A program made the translations under genes and the position numbers. Below, piece after piece: positions 1 to 9,681 of a DNA stretch of 64,000 nucleotides; the first letter of the stretch is position 1, and each line of letters begins with the position of its first letter. The DNA comes from Oceanibacterium hippocampi (GTDB lineage: Bacteria > Pseudomonadota > Alphaproteobacteria > Sneathiellales > Sneathiellaceae). The notes beneath the pieces were generated by a model, which saw nothing but the letters and a program-made list of their open reading frames with translations, was not told the origin of the DNA and made no database searches. The DNA lies in contig NZ_FWFR01000001.1 of NCBI RefSeq assembly GCF_900172325.1, positions 1,628,335-1,692,334 on the forward strand, given 5' to 3'.

Positions 1-255
1 CGCTCGGACCTGCGCGAGTTCCAGGCGGAATATTTCGACGACGACAATCCGGTCATCCGGGTCCGGCTGAACGTCAAGATGATCCGCCAGCCGCGCCAGG
101 AGATCATTGCCTCCGAAACCTTCGAAGGCTCCGTCCGCTCCGAGGGCCGCGACATGCAGTCGATCGTGCTCGCGTTCGACGACGCGCTCGGCACGGTGTT
201 GCGCCGGGTCGTGGAATGGGGCCTGCTGACGCCGGGCAAAGTCGCCCCGCGCTGA
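1..255 (+). CDS. ABC-type transport auxiliary lipoprotein, C-terminal part (5' end outside window)
   Basis: The first frame is open from base 1 to a TGA at 253-255, giving the last 84 residues of a protein that starts upstream. Its opening residues (SDLREFQAEY) and the later AFDDALGTVLRRVVEW resemble the C-terminal part of the ABC_trans_aux/PqiC-like lipoproteins that accompany MlaD/MCE lipid transporters. In that family the protein is an outer-membrane lipoprotein partner of an MCE-type phospholipid transport system. The signal peptide and lipobox would lie outside the window, so lipidation cannot be checked. The MCE genes would be expected just upstream. Confidence 0.65.
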   Translation, partial: RSDLREFQAEYFDDDNPVIRVRLNVKMIRQPRQEIIASETFEGSVRSEGRDMQSIVLAFDDALGTVLRRVVEWGLLTPGKVAPR

Positions 256-274
256 CTGACCGCGCCGCGGGCGC

Positions 275-949
275 TCAGCCGCCGAGCAGTGCGTAATGGC
301 CGCCGCGCTCGATCGCGCGCCGGTAGCATTCCCGGGCATGGATGGACTCGAGAAAGGCCATGAGATGTGGGCGGTCCGTATCGAGCCCGCCCCGTGCCCG
401 GGCCGCCTCGATCGGGAAGCTCATCATGATGTCGGCAGCGGTGAAATCGCCGCCGGCGAACCACCGGCGCTCGGCCAGTTCCGCCTCCATGAAGTCGAGA
501 TGGAGGGCGATCTGCGGCGCGACATAGCCGGAAATCGCCTTGCCGGCGATCATCCGGGCGACCGGCCGCAGGAAGAAGGGCATCGCGGATCCGGACATCC
601 GGTCGAACACGAGCTTCATCAGGAGCGGCGGCATCGCCGAGCCCTCGGCGTAATGCAGCCAGTAGCGGTAGCGGAGATGCTCGTCGGTACCCGGCGCCGG
701 GGCCAGCCGGCCGTTGTCGTAACTCTCGATCAGGTAATCGATGACGGCACCCGTCTCGGCGACCACGGTGGCGCCGTCGACGATCACCGGCGACTTGCCG
801 AGCGGATGAATGGCGCGCAGCGCGGAGGGTGCCTGCATGGTCGCCGGGTCCCGGTCGTAGCGCTTGATCTCGTAGTCGAGGCCGAGCTCTTCCAGCAGCC
901 AGAGAATGCGCTGGGAGCGGGAGTTGTTCAGGTGGTGGACGACGATCAT
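275..949 (-). CDS. glutathione S-transferase family protein
   Basis: This 224-aa protein has the GST layout. An N-terminal thioredoxin-like domain (about residues 1-80) carries the glutathione-binding segment with the cis-proline (GKSPVIVDG) and the ETGAVIDYL motif. An all-helical C-terminal domain follows, including the N-capping-like FTAADIMMS segment near residue 168. It should conjugate or reduce small electrophiles with glutathione in the cytosol; the substrate cannot be read from sequence. A GGAGCG stretch lies just before the ATG. It sits downstream of the xanthine phosphoribosyltransferase on the same strand, about 108 bp away, so it may not share its transcript. Confidence 0.88.
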   Translation of the reverse strand: MIVVHHLNNSRSQRILWLLEELGLDYEIKRYDRDPATMQAPSALRAIHPLGKSPVIVDGATVVAETGAVIDYLIESYDNGRLAPAPGTDEHLRYRYWLHYAEGSAMPPLLMKLVFDRMSGSAMPFFLRPVARMIAGKAISGYVAPQIALHLDFMEAELAERRWFAGGDFTAADIMMSFPIEAARARGGLDTDRPHLMAFLESIHARECYRRAIERGGHYALLGG

Positions 950-1057
950 CGGGCTCGCTCCGGTTCCGGCGGGGCGGAGAACTCGGATGCCCCTTGTCCT
1001 TCATTCGCAACGAGGATGCGACCGGATCAGTTTCGCCGCAACCGGCGATCGCCCGGC

Positions 1058-1558
1058 TCAGGCGAAATGGCCCCCGTCGACGATCGGCTTCACGAACTGC
1101 GGCGCCTGGTCCCAGGGGAACAGGATCCAGGTATCCTGGCTGACCTCGGTGACGAAGGTGTCGACATTGGGCCGCCCGGCGGGTTTCGCGAACACGGTGG
1201 CGAAATGCGCCTTGGGCAGCATCCCGCGCACCACCTGCGCGGTCGTCCCGGTATCGACCAAGTCGTCGACGATCAGCCAGCCGGTGCCGTCGCCGGCGAG
1301 CGCCGTGGCGTCCTTCAGCACGGTCGGGTCGGCGGTCGTGCGGTCGTTCTTGTAGGTCAGCACGCAGGCGGTATCGATCATCCGGATGTCGAGTTCGCGG
1401 GCGACGATCGCCGCCGGCACCAGGCCGCCGCGGGTGATCGCGACCAGACCCTCGAACGGGCCGGCGGCGTTGAGACGCCAGGCCAGTGCCCTGGCGCTAC
1501 GGTGCAGTTCGTCCCAGGATACCGGGAATAGCTTGTCGTATGGCGCTGCCTCGGCCAT
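1058..1558 (-). CDS. gpt: xanthine phosphoribosyltransferase
   Basis: The 166-aa product matches Gpt-type purine phosphoribosyltransferases in length and motifs. The PRPP-binding loop [14 protein letters not shown] lies near residues 93-106 and the TRGGLVPA loop near residue 43. The expected reaction is xanthine or guanine plus PRPP to XMP or GMP plus PPi, a purine salvage step. An AAGGACGGA ribosome-binding site precedes the ATG. It lies 30 bp after the thioesterase gene on the same strand and may be read through from the box operon, though its function has no obvious link to benzoate. Hypoxanthine use cannot be excluded. Confidence 0.9.
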   Translation of the reverse strand: MAEAAPYDKLFPVSWDELHRSARALAWRLNAAGPFEGLVAITRGGLVPAAIVARELDIRMIDTACVLTYKNDRTTADPTVLKDATALAGDGTGWLIVDDLVDTGTTAQVVRGMLPKAHFATVFAKPAGRPNVDTFVTEVSQDTWILFPWDQAPQFVKPIVDGGHFA

Positions 1559-1588
1559 GGCTGATCCGTCCTTGCCTGTCTTCTGGTG

Positions 1589-2044
1589 TCACGTCTCGTC
1601 GCAGGTCTTTTTATAGGCTTCCATCGCCTGGCGGAAGTCATCGGGAATGCGCGCCGCGCCGAACGGCTCGACATGCACCATGCAGGGCGTGAGCTCGGCC
1701 CGGAAGGCGAGTTCGCCGGCGGCGTTCAGGCCGCTGATGTCGAGCGTGTAGGAGGCGCCGCCGATCCGCGCCAGCAGGACCCGCAGGTCGAACAGGTCGC
1801 CGGCGGCGAGCGGGCGCTTGAACTCGAGGGTCGTGCCGACCATCGGCGAGCCCATGTTGCGCTTCCGGCGGATGCCGTCCCAGTGCTCGCCGGTGACCGC
1901 GTGGAACCAGGCTTCCGCCGTCTCGACCGCGAAATCGAGGAAGCGCGGCGTGTAGACGATCCCGGCCGGGTCGCAATCGCCCCAGTGCACGGTGCGGCGG
2001 ATCGTGAAAGGCACCCGCGAGATGACCTCGCGGGTGCCGTGCAT
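1589..2044 (-). CDS. hotdog-fold acyl-CoA thioesterase (4-hydroxybenzoyl-CoA thioesterase-like)
   Basis: The frame is open to 2143, but I place the start at the ATG at 2044, 22 bp after the boxB stop. This avoids overlap with boxB and puts the conserved segment RRTVHWGDCDPAGIVYTPR at the usual N-terminal place. WGDCDPAGIVY is the 4HBT motif with the catalytic Asp. The 151-aa product is a normal length for the family. As the third gene after boxC and boxB it probably hydrolyses aromatic or dead-end acyl-CoAs to free trapped CoA during benzoate growth, as thioesterases in other box clusters are thought to do. That role is inferred from context. Confidence 0.85.
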   Translation of the reverse strand: MHGTREVISRVPFTIRRTVHWGDCDPAGIVYTPRFLDFAVETAEAWFHAVTGEHWDGIRRKRNMGSPMVGTTLEFKRPLAAGDLFDLRVLLARIGGASYTLDISGLNAAGELAFRAELTPCMVHVEPFGAARIPDDFRQAMEAYKKTCDET

Positions 2045-2066
2045 GGCTGTCGTCACGAATGCGCTC

Positions 2067-3485
<1,419 letters not shown>

Positions 3486-3488
3486 GGC

Positions 3489-5138
3489 TCAGACCCTCCT
3501 CTTGTCGTAGTCGCTGCGCCGCCCGGTGCCGTAGAGGCGGAGCGCGCCGTTCTCGCCGACCGCGTTCGGGCGCTGGAAGATCCAGTTCTGCCACGCGGTC
3601 AGGCGACCGAATATCTTGGTTTCCATGGTTTCCGGGCCGCCGAAGCGCAAGCTGGCCTCCATCCCGGTCAGGGCGTCCGGCGAGAAGGCGCTCCGTTCCT
3701 CGACGGCAAGGCGGATCTCGTCGTCCCAGTCGATGTCGTCGGGCGCGAAGGTGACGAGGCCGAGTTCCTCCGCCTCCGCCGCCTCGATGTCGCGGCCGAT
3801 CTTGTCCTTCAGGCCCTCGACCGCGGCAGTGTCGTGCAGGCTGCGGGCGGCGAGGCGGGTCAGCCCGTTCGACATCGGGTAGGGGCCGAAATTGGCGGCG
3901 GTGAGACGGATCGTCGCCGGCGGCCGGTTGTCGCCCTCGAACTGTCCGTCGAGCATGTAGGAGCGGTCGGCGGCGAGCGCGAGTTCGAGCAGCGTGCCGA
4001 CGAAGCAGCTGCCCGGCTCGATCATCGCGAACAGCGAGCGCGACGAGAGGTCCAGCCGCTTCAGCGTGCGTTTCAGGAAAAGCGAGATCTCGCGGACCAG
4101 CCAGTCGCCGGCGTTGCCGGCAAGCGCCGCGTCGGCCGCCTCGACCCGGGCCGGATCGCCCTCGGCGCGGAGCAGCCAAGTGCCGATCTCGTCCTCGTTC
4201 AGGCGAAGATGCAGCATCAGGTCGTCGAACTCGCGGGCGAACTGCAGCGGCCAGAAGGCCGCCCCGGCGGCATGGATCGCGGGCGCCGTCGCCGGGACAT
4301 CGGCGGTCGGGCCGTGGATCGTGATTGCCGCGGACCGCGTCGCCCGGTCGATGGCGCAGGTGACCGTCTCGTAGCGGATCTCGTCGCCGTCGATGGTCCG
4401 CGTCAGTGGCGTGAGCGCGATCCCCTTCGCGTCGGCCGGCCGGTCCGAGCGCTCGGCGATCTCGCGGGCGCGGGCGGTGACCGTCTCCTCCCAGCGCGAG
4501 CGTGGCACGGTCTCGTCGACAAGCCGCCATTCGATCGCCCGCTTGCCGCGAACGCCCTCCTCCAGCGTGCAGAACACGTCGGCGCGGTCGCGGCGGACAT
4601 GGCGCTTGTCGGTGAGCCGGGTCAGGCCGCCGGTGCCGGGCAGCACGGCGAGCAGCGGCAGTTCGGGCAGCGAGACCGTCGACGAGCCGTCGTCGATCAG
4701 GACCAGGTGATCGGCGGTCAGCGCCAGTTCGTAGCCGCCGCCGGCGCAGGCGCCGTTGATCGCGGCCATGTAATGCTGGCCGGAATTCTCGCAGGCATCC
4801 TCGATCGACAGTCGGGTCTCGTTGGTGAACTTGCAGAAATTGACCTTGTGACCGTGGCTGGAGCCGGCCAGCATGCGGATGTTGGCGCCGGCGCAGAAGA
4901 CCTTCTCCTTGCCCGAGGTGATGACCACGGTGCGTACTTCCGGATGCTCGAAGCGGAGCCGCTGGACGGCGTCGTAAAGTTCGATATCGACCCCGAGATC
5001 GTAGGAATTGAGCTTCAGCTCGTAATCGTCGCGGAGCCCGCCATCCTCGGAAACGTCCATCGTCAGGGTCGCGACGGGGCCGTCGAAGGCCAGTTTCCAG
5101 TGGCGGTAGCGGTCGGGCGCGGTCTGGAAGTCGATCAT
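3489..5138 (-). CDS. boxC: 2,3-epoxybenzoyl-CoA dihydrolase BoxC
   Basis: The product is a 549-aa member of the crotonase superfamily with two crotonase-like halves. KVFCAGANIRMLAGSS and NGACAGGGYELALTADH show the CoA-ester and oxyanion-hole region of the first half. BoxC opens 2,3-epoxybenzoyl-CoA hydrolytically to 3,4-dehydroadipyl-CoA semialdehyde and formate. The frame runs to 5240, but I choose the ATG at 5138 because the protein MIDFQTAPDRYRHWKL then starts like known BoxC, an AGGAACGG lies upstream, and the region 5174-5220 carries promoter and operator sequences. It is the first gene of the minus-strand boxC-boxB-thioesterase operon. Confidence 0.95.
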   Translation of the reverse strand: MIDFQTAPDRYRHWKLAFDGPVATLTMDVSEDGGLRDDYELKLNSYDLGVDIELYDAVQRLRFEHPEVRTVVITSGKEKVFCAGANIRMLAGSSHGHKVNFCKFTNETRLSIEDACENSGQHYMAAINGACAGGGYELALTADHLVLIDDGSSTVSLPELPLLAVLPGTGGLTRLTDKRHVRRDRADVFCTLEEGVRGKRAIEWRLVDETVPRSRWEETVTARAREIAERSDRPADAKGIALTPLTRTIDGDEIRYETVTCAIDRATRSAAITIHGPTADVPATAPAIHAAGAAFWPLQFAREFDDLMLHLRLNEDEIGTWLLRAEGDPARVEAADAALAGNAGDWLVREISLFLKRTLKRLDLSSRSLFAMIEPGSCFVGTLLELALAADRSYMLDGQFEGDNRPPATIRLTAANFGPYPMSNGLTRLAARSLHDTAAVEGLKDKIGRDIEAAEAEELGLVTFAPDDIDWDDEIRLAVEERSAFSPDALTGMEASLRFGGPETMETKIFGRLTAWQNWIFQRPNAVGENGALRLYGTGRRSDYDKRRV

Positions 5139-5178
5139 CGTTCGTTCGTTCCGTTCCTGCGAAGGGCCAGAGTCATAG

Positions 5179-5220
5179 GAACTATAATGCATATTTCCGT
5201 TCCGACAAGCAATATTCTGC
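5179..5220 (-). promoter_or_regulatory. boxC promoter with two putative BoxR operators
   Basis: On the minus strand, TTGTCG (5208-5203) and TATAGT (5186-5181) are 16 bp apart and form a good sigma-70-like promoter with a leader of about 36 nt. Two elements flank it, at 5179-5190 and 5209-5220. Each matches one of the two perfect 12-bp palindromes in the boxR-flavodoxin intergenic region at 10 of 12 positions. One covers the -10 box and the other abuts the -35 box, which suits a repressor. Binding by the BoxR/BzdR-type protein encoded at 6500-7447 is inferred. Confidence 0.6.
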
Positions 5221-5278
5221 TGGATTGACGGGGCAGGCAAGCGTTCAGGCGATCATTCTGACCAGGGAGCGAGACCGA

Positions 5279-5935
5279 TCAGCGTCGGGCGGCGATCGGC
5301 CAGGCGGGCCGCTGCAACAGGTAGAATCGGTCGAGCGGCGAGGCGTCGGTAATCACGTAACGGAAGGTCGCCGCCTCGCCGACGGCGACCCGGCCGCTGT
5401 CGAAGCGAACCAGGTCGGCCGGTTCGGTCACCTCGTGGGAGCGTTGGAATCGGTCCGATTCGAAGGGTCTCGGCCCGGTCTTCGGCTGGTCGAAGGACAG
5501 CCCGTCGCCGTAGCTCGACGGTTCCGCCAGGTCCTCGCGCAGTTCATGTTCGTAGCTTGCCCATTCGCGGCCCGAGCGGTTGATGACGACCTTGACAAGG
5601 TGAAAGCCGGCGAAGGTGATCGAGGAAAAGCGGTTGGGACGCAGCTGCGAGCGGCTGGCGAGGCCGCGGATCACGAGGGCGATCTCGCCAAGGGTGGTCA
5701 TCTCCTCGACCAGGACGAAGGGATCCTCCAGGCTGCCGATGCCCGAGAGCGAGAGAATGCGGAAGCCGCCGAGTTCGTCGGAGAACGTCAGGCCGTCCCT
5801 GGTGACCGGCTCGGCGCTGGCCGGGGCCGCCGGAAGCGGCAGCGCGCAAGACACGGCGAGGGCGGCGGCCAGCGTGATGGCGCGCCGTTTTCTGCGTGAT
5901 ATCGGCCTGTTCGCGGGCGCCGGGTCGGGGGCCAT
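5279..5935 (-). CDS. exported protein of unknown function
   Basis: This 218-aa protein has a signal peptide: RRKRR followed by a hydrophobic Ala/Leu stretch ending in APASA near residue 41. The mature part is polar, with no motif I recognise. A segment reading ILSLSGIGSLEDPFVLVEEM and a conserved-looking block around the NRFSSITFAGFHLVKVVIN region suggest a compact beta-rich periplasmic domain. GGAAAGG 8 bp before the ATG supports the start. It stands alone between the boxC promoter and the PilZ gene. A link to benzoate is not evident. Confidence 0.7.
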   Translation of the reverse strand: MAPDPAPANRPISRRKRRAITLAAALAVSCALPLPAAPASAEPVTRDGLTFSDELGGFRILSLSGIGSLEDPFVLVEEMTTLGEIALVIRGLASRSQLRPNRFSSITFAGFHLVKVVINRSGREWASYEHELREDLAEPSSYGDGLSFDQPKTGPRPFESDRFQRSHEVTEPADLVRFDSGRVAVGEAATFRYVITDASPLDRFYLLQRPAWPIAARR

Positions 5936-6088
5936 GGTCCAACCTTTCCGCCTGTCAGGATAGGCGTCGGGCCGACCGCCAACAAGCGTTCGCGAGCGGG
6001 GTCCGGCCGGTGCGTCCGGCGCGACCCCGTTAAGGAATTGTCAACCTTTCGGCGTCAGACTCCGGCCGGGAAGCTGAAGGGGGCCTCG

Positions 6089-6475
6089 ATGAACGATGAG
6101 GTGACGGTTCGTGGGGCGGAATTGTCGGACGTCGACGCCGCCGCGGCTGCGCGTGCCGAGGCCGAAGAGCGCGAATGGCGTGATCGCCGGGCCTATGCGC
6201 GCAGCAGCGTGCTGTGGCCTGCGACACTGGTTTACGGCGGCCAGTCGCGGGATTGCGTTGTCCATAACCTGTCCGCCAACGGCGCCAAGATCCAGACGGA
6301 CGACAGCGACGAACTGCCCAAGAACATGACCCTGCGGCTGCCGCGATTCGGCGACTTCGCCGCCCGCCTTGCCTGGCGTCGCGGCGTCTCGGCCGGCCTC
6401 CAGTTCCTTGACGATCCGAAGATGATTGCCGACCTGCTGGCGCCGACGCTGCCGCTCCGCCGGCTCGACAAGTAG
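6089..6475 (+). CDS. PilZ domain protein, likely c-di-GMP binding
   Basis: The 128-aa product carries both PilZ signatures: the arginine motif in RRAYARSS (RxxxR) near residue 34 and NLSANGAK ([D/N]xSxxG) near residue 61. It should bind cyclic di-GMP through a single PilZ domain preceded by an acidic Ala-rich N-terminus. The frame is open back to 6038, but the ATG at 6089 has AAGGGGG at good spacing and gives a normal PilZ protein. A c-di-GMP synthase is encoded at 14.4-17.8 kb, so a functional link is possible but unproven. It is monocistronic. Confidence 0.9.
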   Translation: MNDEVTVRGAELSDVDAAAAARAEAEEREWRDRRAYARSSVLWPATLVYGGQSRDCVVHNLSANGAKIQTDDSDELPKNMTLRLPRFGDFAARLAWRRGVSAGLQFLDDPKMIADLLAPTLPLRRLDK

Positions 6476-6499
6476 GCGGGCTGCCGTCCGACCGCCGCT

Positions 6500-7447
6500 T
6501 CAGGCGGCCCGCGGCGCGGCGATGAGCGCGACGATCGCCCGCTGCAGCGCGTCCAGCGTATCCTCGAGGCCGCGGCCGGAGGTGTCGAAGGTCAGGCTGG
6601 CCTTCCCGTAAAGCTCTTCCCGGCTCGCCAGGATCTGCCGCAGGTCTTCCATCGCCTCGCTGCTGCCGGCCATCGGCCGGTAGTCGCCCTGGGCGATCAC
6701 CCGCTCCATGTGGTCTTCCGGGCGCGCCTTCAGCCAGACCGTCAGGCAGCTTGCCAGCAGGCGTTCGTAGGTTGCCGGCTCGGCGACGATGCCGCCGCCC
6801 GTGGCGATCACCGCTTCCGGGTGGTCGTCGAGCACGCGGTCGAGGCTGCGCCGCTCGGCCCGGCGGTAGCCGGACTGTCCGGACAGCGAAAAGATCTCGC
6901 CGACCGCCATTCCGGCATCGGCCTCGATGGCCTGGGCAAGCTCGATGAAGGGCACGTCGAGGCGCTCGGCGAGGCGCGCGCCGAGTGTCGACTTGCCGGC
7001 GCCGCGCAGGCCGATCAGCGCGATTCGCCGGCCGCGCAACTCGCGGCTGCCGAACCGGCTGCCGAGCAGGGCCTGGGCCTCGGTCAGCTCCTCCGGGCTC
7101 AGGCGCCCGAGGATCTGCTGGATCAGGGCGAGCTCGGCCGGCGGTTCCGGCGCCTCCCGCACCAGGGTCTCCAGCGCGAGGTTCATCGCCTGCGCGACCT
7201 GCCGCAGCAGTCCGATCGAGATATTGCCCTGGCCGCCCTCGAGCTGCGCCAGGTAGCGTTCCGAGACGCCGGATTCATGGGCCAGGATCTTGCGCGTCAT
7301 GCCGCGCCGCGCGCGCGCCGTCCGCACCCGCTCGCCAAGCTGGGCGAGAAAGGCCGCATGCTGCTCGGCAGGCGGGCAGGGGCGGCAGCCCCGGGCCCGC
7401 GCCGGGCGCGCGTCGGGATTGCAGGGGCGATCGGGGCTATCACTCAT
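6500..7447 (-). CDS. boxR: BoxR/BzdR-type benzoyl-CoA-responsive repressor (HTH-XRE plus shikimate-kinase-like domain)
   Basis: The 315-aa product has an XRE-type helix-turn-helix (about residues 32-90, GVSERYLAQLEGGQGNIS) fused to a shikimate-kinase-like domain (about 140-310) with a Walker A motif GLRGAGKST. This domain pair defines the BzdR/BoxR family, in which the kinase-like part binds benzoyl-CoA rather than acting in shikimate synthesis. It is divergent from flavodoxin and benzoate-CoA ligase and lies between the two halves of the box cluster. No ribosome-binding site precedes the ATG, and a good promoter (TTCTCA-17 bp-TATAAT) places transcription start within about 3 nt of it, so the mRNA may be leaderless. 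Autorepression is likely from the overlapping palindrome. Confidence 0.92.
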   Translation of the reverse strand: MSDSPDRPCNPDARPARARGCRPCPPAEQHAAFLAQLGERVRTARARRGMTRKILAHESGVSERYLAQLEGGQGNISIGLLRQVAQAMNLALETLVREAPEPPAELALIQQILGRLSPEELTEAQALLGSRFGSRELRGRRIALIGLRGAGKSTLGARLAERLDVPFIELAQAIEADAGMAVGEIFSLSGQSGYRRAERRSLDRVLDDHPEAVIATGGGIVAEPATYERLLASCLTVWLKARPEDHMERVIAQGDYRPMAGSSEAMEDLRQILASREELYGKASLTFDTSGRGLEDTLDALQRAIVALIAAPRAA

Positions 7448-7453
7448 GAAAAT

Positions 7454-7504
7454 GCATTATAATGCTTGATTTCATAAATGAGAAGGCTTTATGCAATATA
7501 TTGC
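7454..7504. promoter_or_regulatory. boxR/flavodoxin divergent promoter with two perfect 12-bp palindromes (putative BoxR operators)
   Basis: GCATTATAATGC (7454-7465) and GCAATATATTGC (7493-7504) are both perfect palindromes of the form GCAWTATAWTGC, 39 bp apart, in an AT-rich island. The first contains the minus-strand -10 box of boxR (TATAAT, with TTCTCA at 7484-7479 as -35 and a 17-bp spacer). The second lies between that promoter and the flavodoxin start. The same elements recur, imperfectly, at the boxC promoter. BzdR operators are described as containing TGCA repeats, and TGCA occurs in both sites here. The plus-strand promoter is less clear; TTGATT at 7466-7471 is a possible -35. Confidence 0.62.
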
Positions 7505-7534
7505 TATTCAGAATATTCCCCGACGGCGGAGGCG

Positions 7535-8017
7535 ATGGTGGCGAAGCATGTGACGATCCTGGTGGGCACGATGACTGGCACCGCGGAAATCGTGGCCGAG
7601 GAAATCAAGGCGATGCTCGACGCGGAAACCGCGATCGGCTCCGAGATTCACCCGATGGATTCGCTCGATGCCGGGATCCTTGCGGCGGGCGGGGATTTCC
7701 TGATCGTCACCTCCACCTACGGCCAGGGCGACGTGCCGGACAACGCGCGCGGCTTCTTCGAGGACGTGGCGCGCACGCGGCCCGATCTTGAACAAGTCCG
7801 CTTCGCCGTGGCCGGGCTTGGCGACAGCACCTACCAGGATACCTTCAATCACGCCGGGGAGAAATTCGAGGTGCTGCTTACCGGGCTCGGCGCGACCCGG
7901 GTTGCCGGGCGCCTGAAGCATGACGCGAGCGGCGACACGCTGGCCGAGGATGCGGCGGTCGAATGGGCCCGGGACGCGGTCGCCAGTTTCGAGGAGGCCC
8001 GCGCCGAGGCTGCCTGA
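7535..8017 (+). CDS. flavodoxin-like protein in the benzoate cluster
   Basis: The 160-aa protein has the flavodoxin FMN phosphate loop (VGTMTGTAEIVAEEI, residues 8-22), the TSTYGQGDVPDNA loop near residue 60 that stacks on the isoalloxazine, and an AGLGDSTYQDTFNHAG segment near residue 91. It should be a soluble one- or two-electron carrier. GGAGG just before the ATG at 7535 fixes the start, although the frame opens at 7478. It is the first gene of the plus-strand operon with benzoate-CoA ligase. Because BoxB needs an electron donor and no boxA is present, it may carry electrons to BoxB; that is inference. It resembles MioC-type flavodoxins. Confidence 0.88.
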   Translation: MVAKHVTILVGTMTGTAEIVAEEIKAMLDAETAIGSEIHPMDSLDAGILAAGGDFLIVTSTYGQGDVPDNARGFFEDVARTRPDLEQVRFAVAGLGDSTYQDTFNHAGEKFEVLLTGLGATRVAGRLKHDASGDTLAEDAAVEWARDAVASFEEARAEAA

Positions 8018-8088
8018 TGCGAGCATCGGCGCGACCGAAGGAAGACGAACAACGGTAAACGAGAAACGGTCCGAGGGAGGAACCATCC

Positions 8089-9681
8089 ATGCCGAGCCCG
8101 TCCAGTGTCGAACCGGGCGCATCGCCGCCGCGACCGGTCCTGCCGCGCGACTATAACGCGGCGAGCGATTTCATCGACCGGCACCTGGCCGAGGGGCGCG
8201 GCGACAAGCTCGCCGTCATCGACGACCACGGCCGCTACAGCTATGCCGACATCGCCGAGCGGGTGAACCGCGCCGGCAACGCCTTCCTCGCCCTCGGGAT
8301 CCTGCCGGAGCAGCGGATCGCGCTGGCGCTTCTCGACACCGTCGATTTCTACGCCGCCTTCTGGGGCGCGCTCAAGATCGGCGCCGTGCCGGTGCCGCTC
8401 AACACGCTGCTGACCGCCGAGGATTACGCCTACATGCTGCGTGACAGCCGGGCCGTCGCGCTGCTCGTCTCCGACGCGCTGTCGCCGACGCTGGCGAAGG
8501 CGGCCGGCGACCTGCCGCGCCTGTCCCACGTGATCGCGAGCGGTGACGGGCCGAGCGCGTTCGCCGACGCGCCCCGCTTCGCCGAACTCTGCGCCGCCGC
8601 CGGCGCCGACCTCGCCGCCGCCGAGACCACGCCCGACGACATCGCCTTCTGGCTCTATTCCTCCGGTTCGACCGGCAAGCCCAAGGGCGTCGTCCACCTG
8701 CACGGCCACCTGGTGCAGACCGCCGTGCTCTATGGCGGCGGGGTGCTCGAGGCGGGACCGGACGACGTGTTCTTTTCGGCCGCCAAGCTGTTCTTCGCCT
8801 ACGGGCTCGGCAACGCCATGACCTTCCCGCTCCATGTCGGCGGCACGGCGGTCCTGATGGCCGAACGGCCGACCCCGGCGGCGGTGATGAAGCGGCTCAA
8901 GGACTTCCGGCCGACGATCTTCTTCGGCGTGCCGACCCTCTACGCGGCGATCCTCGGCGACCGCACGATCGACCGGGGCGCATCGTCGGACGCGCTCAGG
9001 CTCTGTGTCTCCGCCGGCGAGGCCCTGCCCGAGGATGTCGCGCGGCGCTGGACCGACCGCTTCGGCGTGCCAATCCTCGACGGCATCGGCTCGACCGAGA
9101 TGCTGCATATCTTCCTGTCCAACCGGGTCGACGCGACCAAGCTCGGCTCGACCGGCAAGGCGGTGCCGGGCTACGAGCTCAAGGTGGTCGGCGACGACGG
9201 GGCCGAGCTGCCGCCGGGCGAACTCGGCGAATTGATGGTGCGCGGGCCGTCGACGGCGGCCTTCTACTGGAACAACCGGGCCAAGACCGTCGCAACCTTC
9301 CAGGGCGACTGGTGCCGCACCGGCGACAAGTACATCGCCGACGAGGCGGGCTTCCACACCTATGCCGGCCGCGCCGACGACATGCTGAAGGTGAGCGGCA
9401 TCTGGGTCTCGCCCTTCGAGGTCGAATCCGCCCTCGTCGGTCATGACGACGTGCTGGAGGCGGCCGTGGTCGGCCACATGGATGCGGACGAACTGGTCAA
9501 GCCGAAGGCCTATGTCGTGCTGCGCGACGGTCTCGCCGGCGATGCCGCGAAAACCCGGGAATTGCAGGATTTCGTGAAGAGCCGGCTCGCGCCCTACAAG
9601 TATCCGCGCTGGATCGAGTTCCGCGACGAACTGCCGAAGACCGCGACCGGCAAGATCCAGCGGTTCAAGCTGCGCGGTTGA
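8089..9681 (+). CDS. bclA: benzoate-CoA ligase
   Basis: This 530-aa adenylate-forming enzyme carries the AMP-binding signature LYSSGSTGKPKGVVHLHG (near residue 188), YGLGNAMTFPL near 240 (a typical benzoate-CoA ligase segment), GSTEMLHIFLSN near 340, RTGDKY near 410 and the C-terminal lysine motif KTATGKIQRFKL. The expected reaction is benzoate plus ATP plus CoA to benzoyl-CoA, AMP and PPi, the entry step of the box pathway. GGGAGGA precedes the ATG. It lies 71 bp after the flavodoxin gene and overlaps the hydrolase gene that follows. 4-Hydroxy- or aminobenzoate specificity cannot be excluded. Confidence 0.93.
   Translation: MPSPSSVEPGASPPRPVLPRDYNAASDFIDRHLAEGRGDKLAVIDDHGRYSYADIAERVNRAGNAFLALGILPEQRIALALLDTVDFYAAFWGALKIGAVPVPLNTLLTAEDYAYMLRDSRAVALLVSDALSPTLAKAAGDLPRLSHVIASGDGPSAFADAPRFAELCAAAGADLAAAETTPDDIAFWLYSSGSTGKPKGVVHLHGHLVQTAVLYGGGVLEAGPDDVFFSAAKLFFAYGLGNAMTFPLHVGGTAVLMAERPTPAAVMKRLKDFRPTIFFGVPTLYAAILGDRTIDRGASSDALRLCVSAGEALPEDVARRWTDRFGVPILDGIGSTEMLHIFLSNRVDATKLGSTGKAVPGYELKVVGDDGAELPPGELGELMVRGPSTAAFYWNNRAKTVATFQGDWCRTGDKYIADEAGFHTYAGRADDMLKVSGIWVSPFEVESALVGHDDVLEAAVVGHMDADELVKPKAYVVLRDGLAGDAAKTRELQDFVKSRLAPYKYPRWIEFRDELPKTATGKIQRFKLRG

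Noticed and set aside
6500-7447. Shikimate kinase (aroK)
   Set aside because: The kinase-like domain is fused to an XRE helix-turn-helix within a box cluster, the BzdR/BoxR arrangement. aroB is not adjacent.
7454-7504. CRISPR-like or transposon-end repeats
   Set aside because: There are only two short, related palindromes in a promoter. Operators explain them better than mobile-element ends.
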